From assembly GCA_017473745.1 (NCBI GenBank), contig JAFUJP010000037.1:1-41502 (forward strand): 41,502 nt of DNA. The letters run 5' to 3'. Below, in pieces: positions 16,401 to 24,400 of the stretch (position 1 is its first letter; each line of letters starts with the position of its first letter). Both the position numbers and the translations under genes were made by a program. A model generated the notes under the pieces. It was not told the DNA's origin. It worked only from the letters and a program-made list of their open reading frames with translations, and searched no databases. This DNA comes from Oscillospiraceae bacterium (GTDB lineage Bacteria > Bacillota > Clostridia > Oscillospirales > Ruminococcaceae).

Positions 16401-16995
16401 AACCCATATCACATATTGCGACGACTGCGGAACATTCATGGGTGACTATGAAGACCATATCTGGGAAGATAACGGTGAAAACCATACCTGCAGCGTTTGC
16501 GGAGCGGAAGAATCCCATAACTGGAAAGAAATCGAGGGAAGCAATACCGCAACCTGTACCGAAGGCGGAATGGTTTCCGTTTCCTGCGTTTATTGCGGAA
16601 CAACTGCAGAAGAGGAAAGCGGTCCCAACGGACACAGCCTTGACGAAAGATGGAATCATACCGCAGAAGAACATTATCAGAAATGCTCCGTTTGCGAAGA
16701 GATAATCGAAGAAAGCGTCGGCCAGCATGAATATAAGTACGACGAAGGCGATGATGACTGGTACTGTGAGATATGCGATGCCGGACATGATTGGGATTAT
16801 TGCGGAAACGATGAACTTGAAATTCTTTACGCAACCTGTGAAGAAATAAAATATTACTGTTCTGAATGTGATATTGAAATGACAAGGGAAGGGTATTTCC
16901 CGGATTATCACGAATTTGAGGACGGATACTGTATTTATTGCGGAGAAGAAGACCCGGCATGGCTTCCGCCGGACGATGAAGACGAAGATGAATGA
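13465..16995 (+). CDS. Membrane-anchored repeat protein with DUF4430 domain and Cys-rich tail, 1176 aa
   Basis: Residues 12-31 form a single N-terminal membrane helix (LCLFLVLAIIIGILFPG). An acidic Glu/Thr/Gly linker runs from 60 to 140. Four divergent repeats of about 115 residues follow (about 144-620), each starting with a strand such as DIAMVMSWYKYG, DLEMELHWEKAG, DIQLSFTWLEKG or TLEMQYSVIENG and holding a conserved Cys soon after (TIVC, VITC, LLVC, VVTC). Residues 735-915 form a DUF4430/transcobalamin-C-like domain, ending GWVFSIDGSYYPGQSMSDYK and LEDGDVLTLRYTLAYGWD. Residues 945-1160 carry many CxxC and His pairs (CKCCG, CSVCG, CEIC), perhaps metal-binding, and an acidic end. I infer a tethered corrinoid-binding protein; the repeats are unassigned. 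Confidence 0.82.
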   Translation: MEKLLYNKKLQGGLCLFLVLAIIIGILFPGSELKTASPKNPLGDDFYGINALLMGEEEEGKTGNLSTEKEEELTEDESESSEGNPENTGEGEGESTETKPNDQMPNEEKSEETEDEQQSTGDGDEGQEDGNIGEEGGELSELDIAMVMSWYKYGTDEKTIVCGPSDAVSKTINTAQLIDNELKYKFFTAGEDANKIDIYGVSVKEGDGTYREISENGKITIELPDANSERDYTFVVDAVYKTKDEEGKNVEQDVAFTYVLHCGYSMDLEMELHWEKAGGSQSVITCSANNSAARTINSSDLTDNTLNYTPSLIGALAEDAEIIEAEYTTASGQKGSLNKNGGSLVLRCANGSDRETYYLTFEVMSGENPQTIFYHFTIVYVNTMDIQLSFTWLEKGTTPRLLVCQPDSSVSTKVKNNQLSAGTVKYEMELTGKDAENAKILNISYTSDASGGGKLSESGAIPVNLPEGYSSNTYKVQVLAIVGGKQVSFEIYLHFSSDVTLEMQYSVIENGGNSGRVVTCENGKTKNAEAIYDDQLENGILNYSMSVGGEDASDIAIKSVTCYQSGNGRTVALGSTDSIVLLLENGKTGENTFIVTAGDSAGAEYSFKISIPYKHRGENTIKISTNMIDGQVVTNETETNLSVNAWSEDAEGNVVDTIPANGTDTKLIVTFDGEQLSYVSSSGSASEYKFIPKNPEKGDTNTHVLHIYAEDAFGNYGELILNLKGQRNQAGQKKGTATIYIDLSVLGLGVVESISYEVLADEPVSYVVAKAVLGMDTGDTFGSVENSLGWLGRYSGTLDTGFYLSSLTPGLSANALDGSSWNQYGSTEAEILQSIDDIFGRGTGLATLWRCIYRNGLNKSAGSDGTFGEFDFSSGSGWVFSIDGSYYPGQSMSDYKLEDGDVLTLRYTLAYGWDIGGGTTGYGNTAGYCVTAINGSFTINHQMEEVTGENGAVTYVCKCCGLEEGCSHENAVPMDMGDGTHITYCDDCGTFMGDYEDHIWEDNGENHTCSVCGAEESHNWKEIEGSNTATCTEGGMVSVSCVYCGTTAEEESGPNGHSLDERWNHTAEEHYQKCSVCEEIIEESVGQHEYKYDEGDDDWYCEICDAGHDWDYCGNDELEILYATCEEIKYYCSECDIEMTREGYFPDYHEFEDGYCIYCGEEDPAWLPPDDEDEDE

Positions 16996-17043
16996 ACTTC
17001 GCAATAAAAAGAAAACAAAACGGATATTATCGGAGGTATAAAA

Positions 17044-17979
17044 ATGAATGCAAAATTAAATGAAGTAATTCAGGAAATTGAAAAAGTTGTTGTCGGTAAA
17101 ACCGAAATTGTTGAAAAAGTGCTGATGGCAGTTCTTGCGGGTGGACATGTTCTTATGGAAGACGTTCCCGGAACAGGAAAAACCACCACAGCCATGACTT
17201 TTGCAAAAGTTCTCGGTCTTGATTCCAGAAGAGTTCAGTTTACTTCTGATACGGTTCCTTCCGATATCATCGGTTACAGTGTTTATGACAAACAGAGCAA
17301 CGATTTTGTATATAAACCCGGCGCTGTAATGACTAACCTTCTTCTTGCAGATGAGATCAACCGTACTTCCAGCAAAACCCAGTCTGCACTCCTTGAAGCA
17401 ATGGAGGAAAAAAGAGTTACCGTTGACGGAAAATCCTATGATCTTCCGAACCCGTTTATCGTACTTGCAACCCAGAACCCTGTTGGTTCTGCAGGAACCC
17501 AGATGCTCCCCAGCGCACAGCTTGACCGTTTCATGATCAAAATCAGCATGGGATATCCGGATTTTGAAAGCCAGGTAAACATTCTCCATGACAGACATAC
17601 CGAAAACCCTCTTGATAAAATCCATGCAATCGTAAATATCGATGAACTTCAGCAGCTTATCCGCGAATCCAACGAAGTTGAAGTTGACAGATCCATCTAT
17701 GAATACACTACCGAACTCACTCAGGCAACCCGTGAGCATCCGATGGTACAGCTTGGCGTAAGCCCCCGTGGTGCTCTTGCAGTTTGCAGAATGGCAAAAG
17801 CGCATGCGTTCCTTGAAGGAAGAAACTATATGATTCCGGAAGATATCGCGGCAGTTTTCGGCGATGTTTGCTGCCACAGAATCGTTCTTGGAACCAAAGC
17901 AAGAATGATGGAGGAAAAACCGGAAAACATTATCAAATCCGTTTTGGAATCCGTAAAAATGCCTGTTATTAAAAAATAA
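17044..17979 (+). CDS. MoxR-family AAA+ ATPase
   Basis: 311 residues, the normal family length. Walker A is DVPGTGKTTTAM (residues 39-50), Walker B LLADEINRTSSK (about 98-109), sensor-1 ATQNPVGSAGTQMLPSAQLD, and the C-terminal helical lid contains SPRGALAVCRMAKAHAFLEG. MoxR ATPases act as chaperones that assemble or activate protein complexes, usually with a DUF58/VWA partner, and exactly such a gene follows 20 bases later. GGAGG precedes the ATG. In this setting it may help mature the surface complex or its pseudo-transglutaminase, which is inference. Confidence 0.93.
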   Translation: MNAKLNEVIQEIEKVVVGKTEIVEKVLMAVLAGGHVLMEDVPGTGKTTTAMTFAKVLGLDSRRVQFTSDTVPSDIIGYSVYDKQSNDFVYKPGAVMTNLLLADEINRTSSKTQSALLEAMEEKRVTVDGKSYDLPNPFIVLATQNPVGSAGTQMLPSAQLDRFMIKISMGYPDFESQVNILHDRHTENPLDKIHAIVNIDELQQLIRESNEVEVDRSIYEYTTELTQATREHPMVQLGVSPRGALAVCRMAKAHAFLEGRNYMIPEDIAAVFGDVCCHRIVLGTKARMMEEKPENIIKSVLESVKMPVIKK

Positions 17980-17999
17980 CCGAAAGCGGGTACTTGTTT

Positions 18000-19136
18000 A
18001 TGATTGCAATGAAATTATGCTGGCTGATACTTGAAGGAATATTTGTTTTGTTCTTTCTCTATTTCGGAAGCAGCACAGCTTTTGCATTGGCTTTGCTTTT
18101 GTTGCTGTTACCGCCGGTAAATACTTTGATAAATCTTTTTGTAAAAAAGAAAATCAAAGTTTCGCTTAATTCGGAACCGAACCTTCGAAAAGGCGAGAGC
18201 GGAGAAGTTGAAATTATTATAAAAAACAATTCCGTTTTTCCTGTTTTCCATATGGGCATAAAACTTCTTGCGGAAAATCAGCTTAATGGGCAAAAAAGTG
18301 AACATAATGTTTCAACCTGGCTTCCTTCAAAAGGTAAGCAGACGGAAACCATAAATACAGGAAGCGATTATTGCGGAAGAATAAAAGTTTCTGTAAAAAG
18401 AGCGAGGATTTATGACTGCTTCGGAATAATAGGAATCGGTTTTAAATGTAATGCAAAAGCTTACGTTACGGTTCAGCCGGATACTTTTGAAACCATTATA
18501 AATCTTTCTCCCAATTCCCGTGCGTTGGATGAAAGCGACATCTATTCACAGGAAAAAGCAGGCGATGACCTTACCGAAATTTATCAGATAAGAGAATATG
18601 TTCCCGGCGACAGCCCAAGGCAGGTTCACTGGAAACTGAGCAATAAATTCGGAAAGCTTATAGTAAAAGAACCTGCACTGCCCATTACAAGAAACGTTCT
18701 TGTTTTCTGGGAAAGAACCGGTGAATCGGGAAATCTTGATATAATCGATGCCCAGGCGGAGACAATCGTTTCTGTTTGTAAAAGTCTTCTTGATCAGTCC
18801 ATACAGTTTACTATCGGCTGGAACGATACTGACAGAAATATCTGCATTCTTCACGAAGTTTCGGATATGGATAAATTTATCGGCGTTATTACAAGAATTA
18901 TGAGAGCAACCGGAGCAAAAGAAGGTGTGAGCGGGGCGGGTCTTCTTGTTCAGACAAGACCGGAAGCTCTTTGTGCTCATATGATTTATATCGCCGAAGA
19001 ACCGCAGAGCGAAGTAACAGCAATGCAGGGAGAGGGAAATGTTTCCATGCTGCTTTGCGGAAAAACACCGCTGGACGGTGCTTTGATGTTTGATTCGGAG
19101 CATTATGAACAGCAGTTATCTCAAATTGATTTATAA
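18000..19136 (+). CDS. DUF58 membrane protein, partner of MoxR
   Basis: The start is set at ATG 18000, nine bases after AGCGGG; an in-frame TTG at 17994 is too close to that site. Two N-terminal membrane helices (LCWLILEGIFVLFFLYFG and FALALLLLLLPPVNTLINL) are followed by a beta-domain. The DUF58 hallmark IREYVPGDSPRQVHWKLS lies at about residues 195-212. The region after it corresponds to the VWA-like fold, but the metal-binding D-x-S-x-S start is replaced by VFWERTGESGN, so metal binding is doubtful. The gene sits between moxR-like and transglutaminase-like genes, a common trio in bacteria thought to build or modify envelope complexes. Confidence 0.88.
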   Translation: MIAMKLCWLILEGIFVLFFLYFGSSTAFALALLLLLLPPVNTLINLFVKKKIKVSLNSEPNLRKGESGEVEIIIKNNSVFPVFHMGIKLLAENQLNGQKSEHNVSTWLPSKGKQTETINTGSDYCGRIKVSVKRARIYDCFGIIGIGFKCNAKAYVTVQPDTFETIINLSPNSRALDESDIYSQEKAGDDLTEIYQIREYVPGDSPRQVHWKLSNKFGKLIVKEPALPITRNVLVFWERTGESGNLDIIDAQAETIVSVCKSLLDQSIQFTIGWNDTDRNICILHEVSDMDKFIGVITRIMRATGAKEGVSGAGLLVQTRPEALCAHMIYIAEEPQSEVTAMQGEGNVSMLLCGKTPLDGALMFDSEHYEQQLSQIDL

Positions 19137-19150
19137 AGGAGGCGGATGCC

Positions 19151-21430
19151 TTGACCAAAGAAAATAAAAAAGGAATGTGGCTCCGCCGGAACGATGAAAC
19201 GAAAGAAGCAAAAAACGGCTGGATTGTAACAGCGGTTTCTGCGCTTCTTTCCTGCGCGATGCTCATTCTTATTACAACCGGACTTTCCGGGTTCGGTGAA
19301 ATTTACAGCATTTATCCGATACTCGCCGCAGGTGCGGTTTTGTGTATTGCCTATGCTGCTGCTTTTATATATAAAAAGCAGAACCTTTTTTACATGGGTT
19401 TGCTTTTTGTGCTTTTCCTGATGGTGCTCGTTTTCGGAGAACAGATAATTGCCGGTGCGGGTGTTTTCTGGAATCAGCTTGGAAACATATACGTTGAAAG
19501 AACCGGCATGATGCTTCCGGTTTTTGATGTTACCGAAGCAACCCGAACAGCACTTATGATATTCTCTGTTTTTGCCGGAAGCGTTGTTGCTTTGATAACC
19601 TGCTTTGTTGCGGAGAAAAAAGCTGTTGTTCTCTCGGTAGTAATTCCCGGAGTTTTGCTTTTGGGAATGTTCTGGCTTAAACAGACGGAAATGATCGTCT
19701 GGTTTATTCCGGCGATTATAATTTCCGTGCTGATTCTTCTTTGCGGAAATTGGGAGAAAAGAAAAATAAAACTTTCTGCTTTAATTGGCTGGGGAATGGT
19801 TGCCGTTGTTACGGCGATATTTGCAGCGGTATCCCTTAATGCGGGATTTATGGAAAATGCTCTTGATTACAGCGAAAACTATAAAGAAAACCAGCATAAA
19901 GAAAAATACGAAACGGATTATTCCACCTTGCCGGAAGGTGATTTTTCGGGATATAAAGCGGATTCAAAATCAGCGCATCCTGCGCTTATTGTAACAGCAG
20001 AAAAACCGGAAACGCTTTATTTAAGAGGTTTTACCGGTGCGGTTTTTGAAAACGGAAGATGGCAGGAAACAGATTATAAAACCCTTGCCGAAAACAAGGA
20101 CCTTCTTTATTGGCTCAACGTAAATGAGTTCAGTCCTGCTGCGCAGTTTGAAGCGGCGGTTTTGGAAGAAGAGATTGAAAAGAACACCATTACAGTACAG
20201 AATATCGGCGCATGCAGTGGATATTATTACATTCCCTTCAATCTTTGCGACGGAAAACTTCTTGATGAAAACAATCTTTCAACAGACAGCATTAAAGCCG
20301 AAGGAGAAAGAGTTTATACATTCAATGTTGTTTCCGGCGGTGCTCAAAAGATAACCGCAACACTCGATGCTGTTAAACTATCCCGTGATGAAACGGTTCT
20401 TGATTACAGAAAAGCGGAAAGTGCGTACCGTAATTATGTAACTGAAAACTATATGGATGTTCCAAAAGAAGTTATGGAGATGCTCGGTGAGCATTGGAAT
20501 AAAACTGCCGGAAGAAAAAATCCAAAGGAACTTGATTTTGAGCATGCTCAAATTTGCACACTTGAATTTCTGAAAAAATACTTCCCGGAAGAAGGAGAAA
20601 AACCGGAAATTGAACTTCCTCTTTCTGCTCTGGAAGATACAAGCTATCAGTATGCAACTGTTGCGGTAATGACTCTTCGCTATTTCGGAATTCCTGCAAG
20701 ATATGCGGAAGGATATGTTGTTACGGAAGAAATGTTTGACCGTACTGAGGAAGGAAACTCGGTAAGGGTCGACAGCAAAAGTGCCCGTGCATGGGCGGAA
20801 GTTTATCAGGAAGGCCTTGGCTGGATTCCTATGGAACTCACCGAAGGAATGGGAGAGCTACTTGAAAATCCGGACAAGGAAAACTCCTCCCAGTCCACAG
20901 ATGAAAATCCTAACCCCGAAGAAGGAAAGGAACTTGAGGACGAGCCGGAAGCTCCCACAGAAGAACCTTTGCCGGATGGCGGATATATGACAAAAATCAA
21001 AAAAGCATTTATGAGCAGCAGTATGGTAATGCTCATAGCGGCTTTGCTTCTTCTTATTGTAATTATAATCAGAAGGGAAATTATAATTAAGCATAAAGAA
21101 GAAAAATTTTCCGATTCTGATACAAGCAACGCAGCGGCATGGATTTACGGAGATACTGCGGTTCTTCTCGAACAGCTCGGATTAAGAAGGGGCAACGGTT
21201 CGATGTATTCTCTTGCGAAAGATATATCCGAAAAATTCGGTGAAGAATATACGGAAGATTTTAATGAAGTTACTCTGCTCAACTCCAAAGCGATGTTCAG
21301 CAGTGAAAAAATCACCGCAGAAGAAAGAGAAAAAACTTTGGAGTTCAGAACAAAGACCATTGAAAAAATCAAAGAAAACATAAAGAAACCAAAGCAAATC
21401 TGGATTAAATGGATCAGATGCTTTTATTAA
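19151..21430 (+). CDS. TgpA-like transglutaminase-fold membrane protein with lost catalytic residues
   Basis: It starts at TTG 19151, eight bases after AAGGAGG; the nearby ATG at 19146 runs into a stop. Seven membrane helices fill residues 20-240, an outside domain follows, and one helix near 620 (MVMLIAALLLLIVIII) precedes a C-terminal cytoplasmic domain. The transglutaminase core is seen at 490-570 (TLRYFGIPARYAEGYV, ARAWAEVYQEGLGWIP). All three catalytic positions differ from the family. The Cys before FAT is Ser498 (TSYQYAT), the His of HAWAEVY is Arg546, and the Asp after WVPF is Glu562. It is therefore probably a binding or scaffolding pseudoenzyme. It lies 14 bases after the DUF58 gene and ends just before the propeller protein. 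Confidence 0.87.
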   Translation: MTKENKKGMWLRRNDETKEAKNGWIVTAVSALLSCAMLILITTGLSGFGEIYSIYPILAAGAVLCIAYAAAFIYKKQNLFYMGLLFVLFLMVLVFGEQIIAGAGVFWNQLGNIYVERTGMMLPVFDVTEATRTALMIFSVFAGSVVALITCFVAEKKAVVLSVVIPGVLLLGMFWLKQTEMIVWFIPAIIISVLILLCGNWEKRKIKLSALIGWGMVAVVTAIFAAVSLNAGFMENALDYSENYKENQHKEKYETDYSTLPEGDFSGYKADSKSAHPALIVTAEKPETLYLRGFTGAVFENGRWQETDYKTLAENKDLLYWLNVNEFSPAAQFEAAVLEEEIEKNTITVQNIGACSGYYYIPFNLCDGKLLDENNLSTDSIKAEGERVYTFNVVSGGAQKITATLDAVKLSRDETVLDYRKAESAYRNYVTENYMDVPKEVMEMLGEHWNKTAGRKNPKELDFEHAQICTLEFLKKYFPEEGEKPEIELPLSALEDTSYQYATVAVMTLRYFGIPARYAEGYVVTEEMFDRTEEGNSVRVDSKSARAWAEVYQEGLGWIPMELTEGMGELLENPDKENSSQSTDENPNPEEGKELEDEPEAPTEEPLPDGGYMTKIKKAFMSSSMVMLIAALLLLIVIIIRREIIIKHKEEKFSDSDTSNAAAWIYGDTAVLLEQLGLRRGNGSMYSLAKDISEKFGEEYTEDFNEVTLLNSKAMFSSEKITAEEREKTLEFRTKTIEKIKENIKKPKQIWIKWIRCFY

Positions 21431-21444
21431 GAGGAGGAACGGAA

Positions 21445-24400
21445 ATGAAAAAAGATTTTGGAAAAAGACTTCTCAGTCTTATGCTTTCTGTTCTGATGGT
21501 CATCGGTATTATGCCGATGAGTGTCTTTGCGGCACAGGAAAATGCTTTCATTCTTGTTGCTGAAGCCGGCGGAAATCTTGTTGTTGCGCCGGAATATATT
21601 TACTACACCGAAGAACAGACCGTTCGTCAGGCCCTTATGGCAAGCCATCATGAGTTTGTTGGAATCGAAGATGACTGGATAACAGCGATCGACGGAGTTA
21701 CCGGAAACTTCAAACGCAGTGATGAAGACGGCAATTACGAACTCAATAATCCCGCGTCTGAGGTGGAATATTATCGTTTCAGCGAAGAAGAGAATAGCCA
21801 GCCCAGCGAAGGACTTAAACAGCTTATGACAGCAATGGCGGACTATGCACTTAAACCTGCTGACGTCAAAGCTGCCGCAAAAGAAGAATATGATACCGCA
21901 TATGCTTCTTTCGTTGGAATAGACAGTGCCTCTGCGGCGGTTCTTGCGGATAATATTAATGCCGCAGTAAAAGCATACGAGGATTCTCAGTCCGGAGGAG
22001 CTTTTGCGGTCACTTTTACCGACGGTGTAAATGTTCATGCGGGAGCAACAATAACTGCTGAAAATGCCTACGGAAAAATATGGAGCGATGAGGATGGAGA
22101 CGGCATACTTAGTCTTCCCACAGGAGAATACTATTTTGTCCTTGAAAAGAACGGACTTCGCGCAGAAGGAAATATTTCTGTTTCCGGTGCAATGGAGATT
22201 GCTGCAGTTTTGCAGGAAGAGCTTTGGCTTGATCTTGATGCTTTCCGCCTTTCCGGAAGCTACGAGGCACAGAATACCGAAGACGGACAGTTCGTTGATG
22301 ATGAATACGCTCTTGACGAATGGAACGGAAGAAATCTTACTGTTGCGGTAAACGATATTTTTGCCGGAACCGTCTATTCCTATGTGGAATACAATGAAGA
22401 AATTTTAAACGAAATTCCCACTCTTACCGCAATTTATAAATCAGCTCAAAACGGAGAAGAAAGGGAGCAGGAACTTCCTTTTGAATCCTTTACAAGCGGT
22501 GCGGTTGGCGTGCTCAAAAAAGGTGCGGAAGGAAATACCGTTATTTATCGTGTAAGCAGAACCGGAGACGACGGATTTGTTTATTCCCAGGATTACACCG
22601 TTACTTTTGAAAGGGTTCCAACTCTCAAATCAATTTCCGTTAAAGACCAGGATGGCGTTGACCAGGTCGCAACCGAAAAATTTGACGGAAACATAAATGA
22701 ATATACCTACAAAGTTGTAAATGACGTTACAGCAGTAAAAATAAATGCAGTTCCGTTTTATGACAGCTATTCCGTTACTGTAAACGGAGCTGAAGCAACC
22801 GGTGAGGTAACATTGAATATTTCCACTGATGAGGAAACTGTTTTTGAGATAACTGTAAGCGCAAACGGATACAGCAATACCTATAAAATTACAATTCTTC
22901 CGGGCGAAGGCAAAAAATTTAACTTTATTACGGAAAACCAGGCCGTAACTCTTGAAGTTGTCAACAGCAACGGAGAAGTTATGCCCTATAAAAAGTTCAA
23001 AGAAGGAACAAACGGAAACCGCTATCAGTATGTTCTTGTTCCCGGCGAAACTTACAGCTATGTGGCAACGGAAGATACATATTACCATGTTGCGGATGAA
23101 TTTAGGATTGAAGATGTCGCAAACAGCACAATAAATGTTTCGGTTCCCACCGAAGATTGGCTCACAGAACTTGCTTTCGGCATGAAAACAAGTTCAACAA
23201 GCAAAGATGAGCTTCCCCTGAACGGGGCATTTTCCGCATCAAACCATAAATATGAAGTGGAACTTGTGGATACTGAGCATATTCCGTATGTTTGGGCAAC
23301 AAGCATAGCGGATAAAAACATAAAAATAAAAGCGATTTATAACCAGGTTTTTAGTTCTGCACTTTATCATGGAGTGGAGAATAATGTTGATTTAATCTCC
23401 GGATATACAAAAGGCGAAAAACTCAACAGATTCCTTATGGACGAAAACCCGATAGAAAACACGGTAACAATCCGTCTTGAAAAAGAAGTCAACGGGGTAA
23501 ACCAGTATCAGGATTATACGGTTGAATTCAAAAGAAATCTTACCATTAAAGATATTTCGGCGAAATGTGACGGGATGACCGCAACTCTTGTTCAAAAGGA
23601 TGAAAGCACAGGATTCAGTTCTGACGTAAAAGAATACAGCGTTACGGTTTCCATGGCTGCAAAAATTCTTGAACTTTCTTTTGCAACCTATAAAGATAAA
23701 AAGGCTTTCGGAGAAGAAGAGGTCGGCTACCGCGTAAAAGTCAACGGAAAAGATGTAACAGAAACCGGAACAGGAGAAGTTGAACTCAACGGAACGATAG
23801 AAACCGAGATAGTGCAAATTCTCGTTGAGAACGAAAAAGCTCCCGAAGGAACCACCGAATATAAGATCAGTGTTCTTAAATCTCCGCCGGTGGAAACAGC
23901 ATTTATTGTTGCTCCGGAAACTGCGATGCTCGCAGTTTATGAAACCATGTCTGGAGAGCGTGTCTGGGCTGATGAGAACGGAAAATACCGGTTCTGCGAA
24001 GGCTACAGCTATAATTATGTTCTTACTGAATACGGCTATGTCGGAAAAGCAGGAATCCTTGAAGTAACAAGAGATGAAAATGAAACTCTTGTTATCAAAA
24101 ATGGCGAAGAAAAATACGTTGTAACAGAAAGCGAGAACGGCGGAGAAGTTACAATTGAATGGAGCCTTGTCAAAGCGGAAGAGAATAACAAAATTGATAA
24201 AACCATTGAATCGGAATGGTCTGATTTCCGCGGAAACGAAAATAACAACGCTGTTGTGGATGCTCTGATTCCTACGAGCGCCGAAAACGGTACTCTTTAT
24301 TGGGCAAATCAGATAGGTGAGGGAATAGATTCAGATGCGGTAGGAAGCCCGATTATTGTTGACGGAGATATTGTTACTTATGCCGGAGATGAGATCTACA

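Noticed and set aside
19151-21430. Active transglutaminase/protease
   Set aside because: All three catalytic triad positions are replaced (Ser, Arg, Glu).
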